Assembly: GCF_965656765.1 (NCBI RefSeq) | Contig: NZ_CBFHLV010000003.1 | Coordinates: 52,708 to 116,707 of the forward strand | From: Marivita sp965656765 | GTDB lineage: Bacteria > Pseudomonadota > Alphaproteobacteria > Rhodobacterales > Rhodobacteraceae | Length of the DNA stretch: 64,000 bases | Direction of reading: 5' to 3' | Shown: positions 16,896 to 25,877 of the stretch, piece after piece | Numbering within the stretch: position 1 is the stretch's first letter | Layout of the letters: the number at the start of each line of letters is the position of its first letter | The notes under the pieces: generated by a model | What the model was told of the DNA's origin: nothing | What the model saw: only the letters and a program-made list of their open reading frames with translations | The model's database searches: none | Translations under genes and position numbers: made by a program

Positions 16896-18592
16896 GCGGC
16901 AAGATCATCCATGCTCAGCGCATATAGGCCATCTGCCCCCTGACGGGCATGGGCCAGCAGGCCGATATGGTCTGGCAAGAGGCGCATAATATAGAAGGCG
17001 GCTAGCCGTTCATGCGCGCCACCTTTGCCCGCGCGGGCAGCCTTAAGGTGGAAATGAGCCCCCAGCACCCGGGCGAAGCCTCGGAGATAGGGCACAGAAC
17101 CTGCGAATCTGTCTTGCGCACCTTGGGCGACCATCCATTCGGTGGTCTCACGCAGGGTTTCGCAGGCCTGCCAGACGGCTTCAGCCAATTCGGGGAAATC
17201 GGCACGGGCGGATTCCGCCTCGGCTTCCATCTCGTCGAGAAGATTATAGGCAGCTTCCCCGCCATCCATCAGCTTGCGGCCGACAAGGTCAATCGACTGG
17301 ATGCCGTTGGTGCCCTCATAGATCGCGGTCACCCGCACATCGCGCGAATACTGTGCCGCGCCGGTTTCTTCGATGAATCCCATACCGCCATGCACCTGCA
17401 CGCCAAGTTCCGCAACGTCAATCCCTGTCTCGGTTCCGAACGCCTTGGTGATCGGTGTCAAAAGCGCGGCACGTGCCGCCCAATCGGCATGGCCTGTCGC
17501 GGTTTCCATGTCGATTGCAACTGCATTGGCCAATGCAATGGCGCGCGCAGCAAAGGTGTCGGCTTTCATCGTCGCCAGCATTCGCCGTACATCGGCGTGA
17601 TCTGTGATGGAGTTGTTCTCGGTCCGACCCTGTTTGCGTCCCTCTGCATAAGCCAGCGCATGTTGATACGCACCATCGGCGACACCGATCCCTTGCACAC
17701 CCACGCCAAGGCGCGCGTTGTTCATCATGGTGAACATGGCGCGCATGCCGTCGTTTTCATTACCGACCAGCCAACCGGTCGCGCCGTCATACTGCATCAC
17801 GGCTGTGGGGCTGCCATGCAGACCCATCTTGTGTTCAAGGCTGACAACCTTCAGGTCATTTGCCACGCCCGGCACACCGTTTTCGTTAGGAATGCGCTTG
17901 GGCACCAGGAATAGGCTGATGCCCTTGGTGCCGGGTACAGCATCAGGCAGACGCGCCAGAACAAGGTGGCAGACATTTTCGGTAAAGTCGTTGTCACCCC
18001 ACGAGATATAAATCTTCTGACCAGTGATCGCGTAGGTCCCATCATCGTTTGGTTCGGCCTTGGTGGTTAACGCCCCCACGTCGCTGCCCGCTTGGGGTTC
18101 GGTGAGATTCATCGTGCCCATCCACTCACCTGAAATCAGCTTGGGCAGATACAGCGCTTTGATCTCGTCACTCGCGTGGTTCTCAAGCGCTTCAATCTGC
18201 CCCTGTGTCATCAGAGGAGCAAGTTGAAGGGACAGACACGCGGCGCTGAGCATATCGTTCACTGCGGTCGCCATCGCGATTGGCAGGCCCATCCCCCCAT
18301 GCGCGGGATCCGCAGCAATCGCGATCCAGCCGCCTTCCGCAATCGCGCGAAACCCTTCACCGAAACCCGGCGACGTGCGCACAATCCCGTTCTCAAGCTG
18401 GGCGGGGTGCACATCTCCGGCACGTTGCAGCGGCGCCAGCACCTCTTCGCACAATTTGCCAGCCTCAGTCAGAACAGCCTCAACTGTCTCTGGCGTCGCT
18501 TCGGCAAAGCGTTCGGTGGCCGAAACCTGATCGAACCCGACAACATGATCAAATAAGAAACGAAACTCGGAAACAGGGGCGCGGTAAGGCAT
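16892..18592 (-). CDS. Acyl-CoA dehydrogenase, DmdC-like
   Basis: A 566-residue flavoprotein of the long acyl-CoA dehydrogenase group with extra N- and C-terminal domains. The N-terminal YRAPVSEFRFLFDHVVGFD block and total length match the 3-methylmercaptopropionyl-CoA dehydrogenase (DmdC) family, which roseobacters carry in several copies for DMSP demethylation. The acyl-CoA dehydrogenase core shows MNLTEPQAGSDVGAL (about 153-167) and QVHGGMGFIEETGAAQYSRD (about 403-422). Substrate assignment to MMPA-CoA is uncertain because paralogues act on other acyl-CoAs. ATG 18592 sits about 9 bases after GAAGGA and is preferred over ATG 18601, which abuts it. Confidence 0.88.
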   Translation of the reverse strand: MPYRAPVSEFRFLFDHVVGFDQVSATERFAEATPETVEAVLTEAGKLCEEVLAPLQRAGDVHPAQLENGIVRTSPGFGEGFRAIAEGGWIAIAADPAHGGMGLPIAMATAVNDMLSAACLSLQLAPLMTQGQIEALENHASDEIKALYLPKLISGEWMGTMNLTEPQAGSDVGALTTKAEPNDDGTYAITGQKIYISWGDNDFTENVCHLVLARLPDAVPGTKGISLFLVPKRIPNENGVPGVANDLKVVSLEHKMGLHGSPTAVMQYDGATGWLVGNENDGMRAMFTMMNNARLGVGVQGIGVADGAYQHALAYAEGRKQGRTENNSITDHADVRRMLATMKADTFAARAIALANAVAIDMETATGHADWAARAALLTPITKAFGTETGIDVAELGVQVHGGMGFIEETGAAQYSRDVRVTAIYEGTNGIQSIDLVGRKLMDGGEAAYNLLDEMEAEAESARADFPELAEAVWQACETLRETTEWMVAQGAQDRFAGSVPYLRGFARVLGAHFHLKAARAGKGGAHERLAAFYIMRLLPDHIGLLAHARQGADGLYALSMDDLAA

Positions 18593-18730
18593 AAGGGGCA
18601 TTCCTTCGACGGCGGGGCATCTGCGCTGTGGCTTGGCAATCTGCTTTTGGAACGATAAGCAACCATCAGCTTCTTGGCGATCCTGACGATTGCACTCGAC
18701 CCCATCAACAAAAACGCGGCGTCACGACGG

Positions 18731-19684
18731 ATGAACCAATCTTCCCCAGAGACCCTTTCCGACACAGACACCGGCCATGCCCGTGCAGCGGAACTTTTGC
18801 GTGCCGCTGGCCTTGTCGCGTTCCCAACTGAAACGGTCTACGGATTGGGTGCAGATGCCAGCGATGATCGCGCCGTCGCCCGGATTTATGAGGCCAAAGG
18901 ACGACCGAGCTTCAATCCACTGATTGTGCATTTTGCTGATCTCGAAACACTCAAACTACATGTGGTCTGGACGCCGGAGGCCGAACTGCTGGCGCAAACT
19001 TACTGGCCAGGACCACTGACACTTGTTCTCAAGAGACAGGCCGACAGTCCGATCTCGCCTCTGGTGTCAGCGGGTCTGGATACGATCGCGGTCCGGCTTC
19101 CGGCGCATCGCTCTGCTAGGGCTGTTCTACGTGCCTTCGGCGGTGGTGTTGCAGCCCCGTCAGCCAACCAGTCGGGACAGATCAGCCCAACACTTGCCCA
19201 ACATGTTATGGATAGCCTTGGCGACCGCGTGGATGCGGTCCTTGATGGTGGGGCTTGCACCGTGGGAGTTGAATCGACCATCGTTGGACTGATCGACAAA
19301 CCGGTTCTGCTCCGTCCCGGAGGCATCACCGAAGACCAGCTGGCTCAAACGTTAGGTCATCATATCGCTGTTCGTCACAAGGCCGAGGCCATCTCTGCAC
19401 CGGGACAATTGATGTCCCACTATGCGCCCGATGCTCTGGTCCGCCTGAACGCAACCGACTGGGAACCGGGCGAACTTCGGCTTGGCTTTGGTGAGGTCGA
19501 TTGTGATCTCAATCTGTCGAAAACCGAAGACCTGGTCGAAGCGGCGGCACATCTTTTTGACTACCTGCACCGGTTGGACGCTCGGGGTGGCAAAGTGATT
19601 GCGATCTCGCCAATCCCGCATGAAGGTCTAGGTATTGCGATCAATGACCGCCTCAGCCGTGCGGCTGCTCCGCGCGAAGGGTAA
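18731..19684 (+). CDS. L-threonylcarbamoyladenylate synthase (Sua5 type)
   Basis: A 317-residue enzyme that makes threonylcarbamoyl-AMP from threonine, bicarbonate and ATP for the t6A modification of tRNA position 37. The YrdC domain (about residues 10-200) shows GLVAFPTETVYGLGADA, KGRPSFNPLIVH and the SANQSG block. The C-terminal Sua5 domain (about 235-315) follows the linker GQLMSHYAP. The longer Sua5 form, rather than short TsaC, is typical of alphaproteobacteria. An upstream TTG at 18674 is open, but ATG 18731 starts the domain sensibly. The MFS gene follows after 6 bases. Confidence 0.94.
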   Translation: MNQSSPETLSDTDTGHARAAELLRAAGLVAFPTETVYGLGADASDDRAVARIYEAKGRPSFNPLIVHFADLETLKLHVVWTPEAELLAQTYWPGPLTLVLKRQADSPISPLVSAGLDTIAVRLPAHRSARAVLRAFGGGVAAPSANQSGQISPTLAQHVMDSLGDRVDAVLDGGACTVGVESTIVGLIDKPVLLRPGGITEDQLAQTLGHHIAVRHKAEAISAPGQLMSHYAPDALVRLNATDWEPGELRLGFGEVDCDLNLSKTEDLVEAAAHLFDYLHRLDARGGKVIAISPIPHEGLGIAINDRLSRAAAPREG

Positions 19685-19690
19685 AACCGA

Positions 19691-20878
19691 ATGACATCCC
19701 AGACAGACACAAGCCGACCACCCGTCGGCCTCATCGCTTTGCTGTCGGGATGCAATTTCGTGATCGGCATGGGCGCATTTGTGGTGATCGGGATGGTCCC
19801 GCTCTTGGCCGCTGATCTTGCGATCAGCACCGCAGCTGCTGGCGGAGCAATGACGGCCTACGCGCTGGCTTATGCCGTGCTCTCACCCTTGCTCGTTTCA
19901 CTGACCGGCCGGATCGGACGTCGCCGCGTGATCGCGGCAGGCATGGCGGTGTTTGCGCTGGGTGCGTTAATGTCCGCGGTCGCGCCGAATGCAACCGTTT
20001 TGTACATAGCTCGCGCGCTTGCGGCGGCAGGTGCTGGTGTCGTGACCCCAGTCGGAGCAGCCGTTGTGGCAGCCCTTGCACCCAAGGCAACACAGGGCAA
20101 AGCAATTGCGGCTTTCTATTTCGGGCTGACCCTGTCTCAGGCCTTGGGCGTCCCCATCGGCGGTTGGATCGCCTTCACGTTTGGCTGGTGCGCTGCGTTC
20201 TGGATCGTGATGGCACTTGCCATGCTGTCGACCGTTTTGATCTGGGTGCGTGTCCCTGCGGGTCTGCGCTTTACGCCGGTCAATCTGGCTGATCTGGGGC
20301 GTGCACTAAAGGACGGCGTGATCATGGGTGCCGTCCTTTTCACGGCCAGCTTCCTGTGCGCAATCTATGTGCTCTTCACCTATCTTGCGCCCTTACTGGA
20401 ACAAACAATGGGCTATGGCCGCGATGGCATCACACTTGTGCTGCTGCTCTTCGGGGCGGGGGCGGTCGCCGGCAATCTGATTGGAGGAGCGCTGACGGAC
20501 CGGCTTGGATCGGTCAAATCACTGGTACTGCTGTGCCTTGGCCAGATTGTCTTGATGCCGCTCTTTTCAGGCTTACCGATTGCGCCGGGTCTGCTCTTGG
20601 TGCTGGTGTTTGTGTGGTCCGCCTTCGGGTGGTCCTTTGTGGCCCCCCAGCAGGTGCGCCTGCTTCAGCTGGCCCCCAACTTGGCGGGCGTGGTCCTCGC
20701 GCTGAACGCAGCGGCGATCTATGTCGGCACGGCCTCTGGATCAGCCTTGGGTGGCTTGGTACAAGCTGTCGGCGATCTGACGTGGCTGGGTGCGGCTGCC
20801 GGGATCACGGCGCTTGGCGCGCTGGGACACATTTTGTGGTCCCACCGCGCCGCTAATTTGCGGGCTGCTGGTCTTTAA
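19691..20878 (+). CDS. MFS transporter (arabinose-efflux/DHA1-like)
   Basis: A 395-residue inner-membrane carrier with about 12 hydrophobic helices. The MFS motif A equivalent GRIGRRRVIAAGM (about residues 74-86) sits between TM2 and TM3, and GALTDRLGSVKSL is the matching loop in the second half. It resembles the DHA1 family of drug or sugar exporters; the substrate is unknown. It starts 6 bases after the Sua5 gene, so transcription is probably shared. It overlaps the converging MBL gene by 4 bases at the 3' end. Confidence 0.9.
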   Translation: MTSQTDTSRPPVGLIALLSGCNFVIGMGAFVVIGMVPLLAADLAISTAAAGGAMTAYALAYAVLSPLLVSLTGRIGRRRVIAAGMAVFALGALMSAVAPNATVLYIARALAAAGAGVVTPVGAAVVAALAPKATQGKAIAAFYFGLTLSQALGVPIGGWIAFTFGWCAAFWIVMALAMLSTVLIWVRVPAGLRFTPVNLADLGRALKDGVIMGAVLFTASFLCAIYVLFTYLAPLLEQTMGYGRDGITLVLLLFGAGAVAGNLIGGALTDRLGSVKSLVLLCLGQIVLMPLFSGLPIAPGLLLVLVFVWSAFGWSFVAPQQVRLLQLAPNLAGVVLALNAAAIYVGTASGSALGGLVQAVGDLTWLGAAAGITALGALGHILWSHRAANLRAAGL

Positions 20879-21843
20879 TCGAACTTCCAGAGCGCTGGGA
20901 CAAAGCTATAGGCATCGCCGTCACGCATGACGTGCCCAACACCTGGGAACGGAAAGTGATAGCCTAGAACCGCCATACCGTCGGTGGCCGCCATATCCAA
21001 AAGGCGCGTTCGGGTGGCGACGGTCTGATCACCATCAGCATCGAAATTGTTGTACCATTCGGGATGAGCAAAGTTCGTGTAGGCGTGGCTCATACAATCG
21101 CCCAGGGCAATCAGCTGCCGACCTCCGCTTTCCACGACAACCGCCATATGACCCGGGGTGTGGCCGGGGGTGTCGATGACGCGAACACCGGGTACCACTT
21201 CGAACCCATCCGACATCAGCTCCCACTCGGCGCCATCGACATTGATCGAGTTTTGCGCACCAACAACGAATTGCTGCATCTCTGTGGGCACTTGCGTCGC
21301 AAGCCCGTCCTGCATCCAGTAATCGTGCTCGGCCTCGCCAAGGTAGTACGCAGCATCGGGAATAATTGCCTCGTCGAAATCGTCACGCACTCCCCAGATA
21401 TGATCTGGGTGTGCATGGGTGATAACCACATGGGTGATCGACGAGGGATCAATGCCCGCCGCATCCATATTCGCCAGAAGCCGCCCTGCGGTCGGCATAA
21501 AGCGATTGCCAGATCCGACATCAATTAAGATTTTATTGTCGCCGATTTCGACAATCATATGATTGGTGTGCGAGGTGTTCGTTTCGGTCGACAGGTAATG
21601 CGCGGCGAGAAAGGCTTGAACCTCTGCTGGGTCGGCGTTGACGCCAAGACCATTGGTGGGAAGGCTAAGATATCCATCTGACACGATCGTGATGTTCGCC
21701 TCGCCCAGCGTGAATCGAAAGTGGCTTGGGTTGCCGCCATCCGGACCACCCAATTCGGCGAACGCCTGCGCGCGGGGCAAGGCAAAGGCGGGCATAGCTG
21801 CCGCAGTTTTCAGAAAGGCACGGCGGGTTGGGCGCAAAAGCAT
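20875..21843 (-). CDS. Exported MBL-fold metallo-hydrolase
   Basis: A 322-residue protein with an N-terminal RRAFLKTAAAMPAFALPRAQA segment that resembles a twin-arginine signal, so it probably acts in the periplasm. The zinc motif ITHAHPDHIWG, a GHTPGHMAVV block and GDCMSH are intact. The overall pattern resembles the lactonase-like MBL group, some of which degrade acyl-homoserine lactones; the real substrate is unknown. ATG 21843 begins the signal; the longer open frame to 22014 is not coding-like. It is divergent from the TRAP binding protein gene and may share its regulatory region. Confidence 0.88.
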   Translation of the reverse strand: MLLRPTRRAFLKTAAAMPAFALPRAQAFAELGGPDGGNPSHFRFTLGEANITIVSDGYLSLPTNGLGVNADPAEVQAFLAAHYLSTETNTSHTNHMIVEIGDNKILIDVGSGNRFMPTAGRLLANMDAAGIDPSSITHVVITHAHPDHIWGVRDDFDEAIIPDAAYYLGEAEHDYWMQDGLATQVPTEMQQFVVGAQNSINVDGAEWELMSDGFEVVPGVRVIDTPGHTPGHMAVVVESGGRQLIALGDCMSHAYTNFAHPEWYNNFDADGDQTVATRTRLLDMAATDGMAVLGYHFPFPGVGHVMRDGDAYSFVPALWKFD

Positions 21844-22113
21844 GGTGTCTCCTCCCAGAGATAAATTCAAATGTGTGAATAGCATTGCCGGCCAACATGC
21901 TGCAATTCTGTTTTTCAGTGGGCCTTGGATGGGAAACCTGCGCTTCAATTCCCCGGGGGTTCGTTTTTGCGATGAAAAAGCAATGCCTTCGGCACAGGCA
22001 GAGGCGGACGCCATTTGCGAACCGTTTGCAACAATGGCCTTAAGGACATAGATACGGCCTGCGCCGCAATGCAGCAGCGCGTAAAAACAGCATCAGACAG
22101 GAGGCGCGGAAAC

Positions 22114-23163
22114 ATGACATTTCTCAAAACCGCCGCTCTCACCGCCATGCTTGGCATCACCGCAACAACCGGGATCGCGCAAGAGGTCACTCTGCGGTTT
22201 CAGCATTTCGTGTCGCCCAATTCGGCGAACCCAAAATATTTCCTAGATCCTTGGGTCGAAAAGGTTGAGGCCGAGTCTAACGGCCGGATCAAGATCGAGG
22301 TCTATCCCTTCATGCAGCTCGGCGGCAAAGCCACGGCGCAATATGATCTTATCCGCGATGGTGTGATCGACGGTGGTTGGGTTATCCCCGGCTACACCCC
22401 TGGCCGTTTTCCCGAGGCCGAAGCGTTGGAGTTACCCTTCATGGTGACCAAAAGCGCAGAAGAGGCCTCGCGCGCCGCGTGGGAGTTCACGCAAAAGCAC
22501 CTGATGGACGACTTCGCGGATGTTCACCTGATTGCCGCACACATGCATGGGCCGGGAATTGTCCATAAGACTGGTGGCGCGATAGAAGATCTGAGCGATT
22601 TCGCTGGTCTCAAACTGCGCGGCCCGTCGCGCCCCGCAACGCTGTTGCTTGACAAGCTGGGGGCAGAACCCATCGGACTGCCAGTGCCGCAGTTCCCCGA
22701 GGCGCTGTCCAAAGGCGTAGTCGATGGTGGTGTGATCACATGGGAGATGTCGCCCTCGCTCAAGCTCGACGAGCTGACCGACAGCCACACAGACGTGGCA
22801 GGCGATAAGTCGCTCTACAACCTCTATTTCATCTGGGCGATGAACAAGGACAGCTACAACGCGCTGCCCGATGACCTGAAAGCGGTCATCGACGCGAATT
22901 CAGGTTTGGAAACCTCCGCAATGGCTGGCCGCGCCCATGATACCGGCGATCGCGATGGGCGCACACTAATGGAAGATGCAGGCAATGAGATCGCAGCGTT
23001 AAGTGAGGTTGAAACTGCGCGGATCGTCGAACTGGGAAATGAGGTTACACAAGAGTGGATCGCAGAGATGGCCGACCGTGGTCTGAATGCCGCGCAATTG
23101 GTTGAGGATGTCCGCGCAGCCGTCGAAGCAACGCGCGGTGCAGAATCTGAAACAGACGGCTGA
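22114..23163 (+). CDS. TRAP transporter solute-binding protein, DctP family
   Basis: A 349-residue periplasmic binding protein with a signal peptide (FLKTAALTAMLGITATTGIAQ). The DctP blocks include KLRGPSRPATLLLDKLGAEP, with the ligand-binding Arg, and PVPQFPEALSKGVVDGGVI. Such proteins capture organic acids or similar anions and deliver them to a DctQM membrane pair. No DctQ or DctM gene lies nearby, so the partner must be elsewhere. Start ATG 22114 follows AGGAGG with 10 bases spacing. A strong terminator follows at 23190. Confidence 0.9.
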   Translation: MTFLKTAALTAMLGITATTGIAQEVTLRFQHFVSPNSANPKYFLDPWVEKVEAESNGRIKIEVYPFMQLGGKATAQYDLIRDGVIDGGWVIPGYTPGRFPEAEALELPFMVTKSAEEASRAAWEFTQKHLMDDFADVHLIAAHMHGPGIVHKTGGAIEDLSDFAGLKLRGPSRPATLLLDKLGAEPIGLPVPQFPEALSKGVVDGGVITWEMSPSLKLDELTDSHTDVAGDKSLYNLYFIWAMNKDSYNALPDDLKAVIDANSGLETSAMAGRAHDTGDRDGRTLMEDAGNEIAALSEVETARIVELGNEVTQEWIAEMADRGLNAAQLVEDVRAAVEATRGAESETDG

Positions 23164-23189
23164 TCTAACTCAAAAGCTTTGACCAATAC

Positions 23190-23216
23190 GGCGCGGCTTC
23201 AGTGCCGCGCCTTTTT
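23190..23216 (+). terminator. Rho-independent terminator after dctP-like gene
   Basis: A perfect 8-bp GC stem (GGCGCGGC at 23190-23197, GCCGCGCC at 23204-23211) with a 6-base loop, followed by five T residues. It ends transcription of the TRAP binding protein gene and also confirms that no DctQM follows. Confidence 0.88.
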
Positions 23217-23245
23217 GCCTAGCTGCAGAACCAACCGGTTTCATA

Positions 23246-23419
23246 TCAATCCTGGTTTTCCCAGCGTTTCCAAAGTACCGCCAGCAGCGATTCACCAGCC
23301 AATGGTGTTGTACAATCCGCCATCAAAACTGGCCCATCGCGTCTTGGTGATTTGGCGGCAACCTGATCAAGCATCTCGTATTCACGAAGTTCCTGAAGCG
23401 TCGGGTTGTAAATATCCAT
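23246..23419 (-). CDS. Small unknown protein downstream of rsmD
   Basis: A 57-residue open frame starting with ATG 23419, only 12 bases after the rsmD stop, and ending at TGA 23246. The translation begins MDIYNPTLQELREYEML and ends LLAVLWKRWENQD; it is mixed charged and acidic at the start, with no signal peptide or membrane helix. Its tight position behind rsmD and the sensible codon use suggest a real gene. I recognise no family. Possible misreading: it could be a chance frame in a 3' untranslated region. Confidence 0.45.
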   Translation of the reverse strand: MDIYNPTLQELREYEMLDQVAAKSPRRDGPVLMADCTTPLAGESLLAVLWKRWENQD

Positions 23420-23431
23420 GCCTGCAATTTA

Positions 23432-24004
23432 TCACAGGTCATCCATTTCTCCAAATCGCAGCACCGTTACATGGGAGTCGCCATAGCGCCGTGTTTCCAG
23501 CCGCGTGAAACCTTCGGGCGCGATCTGTGGCGTGCTTTCTTCCCAGACGATCAATGCACCATCGGCGATCCAGCCACCCGCGACAGCCACGTCCAACGCC
23601 TTTTGTCCCAACGATTTGCCATACGGCGGATCGAGAAACACCAACGTTGCCGGGTCCGCGTCGCAAGGCGGCAACCGCGTGGCATCACGGGCAATCACCT
23701 GTGTCGCCTTACAGTCCAGCGTCTTGATATTGGCTTTGATCAACAACACGGCCTTGCGTCCGTCGTCCACGAACACAGCTGATTGCGCGCCACGTGACAG
23801 CGCCTCTAGCCCCAGCGCACCCGTTCCAGCAAAAAGATCGAGCACCCGAGCGCCGTCGAACGGCTCTCCAAATCGCCCGCCCGCCAGCATATTGAACAGG
23901 CTTTCACGTACGCGGTCCGTCGTGGGCCGCAGGTGCGCGCCGGGATCGCCCTTGCCCACATTGGCAAGCGGTCGTCCACGATAAAGACCCGCGATAATCC
24001 TCAC
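23432..24004 (-). CDS. rsmD: 16S rRNA (guanine(966)-N2)-methyltransferase RsmD
   Basis: A 190-residue SAM-dependent methyltransferase acting on G966 of 16S rRNA. The N-terminus MRIIAGLYRGR is typical. The SAM site is VLDLFAGTGALGLEALSRGA (about residues 50-69), and the catalytic DPPYG motif follows at about 123-127. Its start overlaps the stop of the FAD-dependent oxidoreductase gene by 4 bases, so both are in one operon although unrelated in role. The family's usual 180-200 residues are complete. Confidence 0.95.
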   Translation of the reverse strand: MRIIAGLYRGRPLANVGKGDPGAHLRPTTDRVRESLFNMLAGGRFGEPFDGARVLDLFAGTGALGLEALSRGAQSAVFVDDGRKAVLLIKANIKTLDCKATQVIARDATRLPPCDADPATLVFLDPPYGKSLGQKALDVAVAGGWIADGALIVWEESTPQIAPEGFTRLETRRYGDSHVTVLRFGEMDDL

Positions 24005-25212
24005 GCCTTAAGCAGCGCCTTGAGATCTGTTTCAGGGTCACAGACCGCGTCCGGGTCCGGCGATTTGCCCATCTCGATCAAACGCTTGCCCACCATGTAG
24101 GCACGCGGATCATTCATGGCATCGATGGCCAAAAGCTGATCACCGGCAAAATACCAATGTGACACCACGTCGTCGGCGCCTTGGCGCACGACAATTCGGT
24201 CATAGCCGGTGTTCAGACCGGCAATCTGCAACTTGACGTCATATTGATCTGACCAGAACCATGGCTTTGCCGCGTAGGGTTGGTCCGCCTCCATGATGTT
24301 GTCTGCCACGCATTCCGCCTGATCGATCGCGTTACCAACGCTTTCAAGGCGCAGCTGCTGACCCTTCCATGGAAATGACGCGCAATCCCCTGCCGCCCAG
24401 ATATGCGGATCTGATGTGCGCCCATGCGCATCGGTGGCGATGCCATTCTCCATCCGCAGACCGGCAGCCTCGGCCAATGTCGTGTTGGGGGTAATACCGA
24501 CCCCAACCAATACGAAATCCACCTCGACCGTGCTGCCATCGCTTAGCACCGCACCGGTCACACGCCCTTCCGCGCCAGTCAGGTGATCCAGACCCACACC
24601 TTCGCGCAGGTCGACGCCGTGTTGCGTGTGTATGTTGCGAAAGAAATCAGATGTCTCGGGGGCGGCCACGCGCTGCAGGATACGATCGGCCATTTCCACC
24701 AAGGTCACGTTCAGCCCCAGTTTTGCGGCAACCGCTGCCGCCTCAAGGCCGATATAGCCACCGCCGACAATCAGAACACGGGCCCCTTGGGCAAAGCGGG
24801 GAGCCATCGCATCAACATCGTGCAACCCGCGCACCACCATCACACCGTCCAGATCCCCACCGATCGATGCAGGCAGGTGGCGCGGCGTCGACCCGGTGGT
24901 CAGCACCAGATCATCATATGGCAGCACGTCATCGCCAACCGTCAGCGTCCGCGCCTCGGGATCAACTCCGGTCACTGCCGCTCCGAGTCTGAGGGTGATG
25001 TCCTGCTCCGCGTAATAACTTTCTGGGCGCAGATAGAGCCGGTCACGGTCCATCTCACCAAGCAAATAAGCTTTGGACAAGGGTGGGCGCTGGTAAGGAG
25101 GGAAAGGCTCTTCGCCGATCAAGGTGATCTTTCCGTCAAAGCCTTTGGTCCGCAAACGGGCGACGCAGGACGCGCCAGCTTGCCCGGCGCCGACAACAAT
25201 TACATGTCTCAT
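24001..25212 (-). CDS. FAD-dependent ferredoxin/rubredoxin reductase-like oxidoreductase
   Basis: A 403-residue NAD(P)H-dependent flavoprotein of the putidaredoxin/rubredoxin reductase type. It has an FAD Rossmann motif VVGAGQAGAS at residues 6-15, PYQRPPLSKAYL, a second NAD-binding motif VLIVGGGYIGLEAA (about 145-158), and the FAD-binding IWAAGDCAS. The C-terminal domain (about 320-400) is the reductase tail. It would feed electrons to a ferredoxin or rubredoxin; AlkB at 25.9 kb is a possible client. Start ATG 25212 begins the Rossmann fold; the long open frame to 25686 is antisense to the peroxiredoxin gene. Confidence 0.9.
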   Translation of the reverse strand: MRHVIVVGAGQAGASCVARLRTKGFDGKITLIGEEPFPPYQRPPLSKAYLLGEMDRDRLYLRPESYYAEQDITLRLGAAVTGVDPEARTLTVGDDVLPYDDLVLTTGSTPRHLPASIGGDLDGVMVVRGLHDVDAMAPRFAQGARVLIVGGGYIGLEAAAVAAKLGLNVTLVEMADRILQRVAAPETSDFFRNIHTQHGVDLREGVGLDHLTGAEGRVTGAVLSDGSTVEVDFVLVGVGITPNTTLAEAAGLRMENGIATDAHGRTSDPHIWAAGDCASFPWKGQQLRLESVGNAIDQAECVADNIMEADQPYAAKPWFWSDQYDVKLQIAGLNTGYDRIVVRQGADDVVSHWYFAGDQLLAIDAMNDPRAYMVGKRLIEMGKSPDPDAVCDPETDLKALLKA

Positions 25213-25306
25213 TGCTGAACCTTTTTGCACAATGCCATTGGTCTCATTCCGCGCGACCCTATATGGCAGAGCATTGAGAATGCAATTCATCAACGAGGGA
25301 CTGACG

Positions 25307-25795
25307 ATGACAATCGCACCGGGTGACACACTTCCAGAGGCAACACTTGTGAAAATGGGCGCGGACGGGCCAGAGCCTGTCGCATTGGCGGAACATGCCA
25401 AGGGCAAGAAGCTGGTGGTGTTCGCCGTGCCAGGCGCATTCACTCCGACCTGCCACGCGGCACATGTGCCGAGCTTTATCCGTACCAAAGACGAGTTCAT
25501 GGCCAAAGGCGTCGACGAAATCATCTGTGTTTCGGTTAATGACCCCTTCGTGATGAAAGCCTGGGGCGAAAGCACTGGCGCCACAGAGGCTGGAATCACC
25601 ATGCTTGGCGATGCCGAAAGCACCTTTACCAAAGCGATGGGGCTTGATTTCGATGCGCCCCCAGCGGGCCTCATTGGGCGTTCCAAGCGCTACGCGATGG
25701 TCGTTGAAGACGGCACTGTGACCAAACTGCATGTCGAGGAAAGCCCCGGAGTTTGCGAAACCTCGGGTGGCGAAGCACTGCTCGCGGAACTGTAA
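25307..25795 (+). CDS. Peroxiredoxin, Prx5/AHP1 type
   Basis: A 162-residue thiol peroxidase that removes hydroperoxides. The peroxidatic Cys sits in VPGAFTPTCHAAHVPSF (Cys at about residue 49), and the Prx5 block ESPGVCETSGGEALL near the C-terminus has a second Cys. It begins at ATG 25307 after GAGGGA. It is divergent from the reductase gene at 25212. The longer open frame to 25124 runs antisense into the reductase and is rejected. Expression may respond to oxidative stress, but no OxyR site was identified. Confidence 0.94.
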   Translation: MTIAPGDTLPEATLVKMGADGPEPVALAEHAKGKKLVVFAVPGAFTPTCHAAHVPSFIRTKDEFMAKGVDEIICVSVNDPFVMKAWGESTGATEAGITMLGDAESTFTKAMGLDFDAPPAGLIGRSKRYAMVVEDGTVTKLHVEESPGVCETSGGEALLAEL

Positions 25796-25844
25796 GCGGA
25801 TGGCGATCCTGTAAAGGATCGCGGCAGTCACATTTAAGAATTTA

Positions 25845-25877
25845 GGCCCGGTGCCGGATCACAATCCGTGCCGGGCC
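25845..25877. terminator. Hairpin between convergent prx and alkB genes
   Basis: GGCCCGG (25845-25851) pairs with CCGGGCC (25871-25877), with partial pairing inside the loop. The right arm includes the last codons of alkB. The plus strand continues with TTGTTGT and the minus strand with TAAATTCTT, so it may terminate both converging transcripts. A smaller hairpin, CGATCC/GGATCG, lies at 25804-25821. Confidence 0.5.

Noticed and set aside
25213..25686. N-terminal extension of the ferredoxin reductase-like protein
   Set aside because: The extension is antisense to the peroxiredoxin gene and precedes a normal Rossmann-fold N-terminus.
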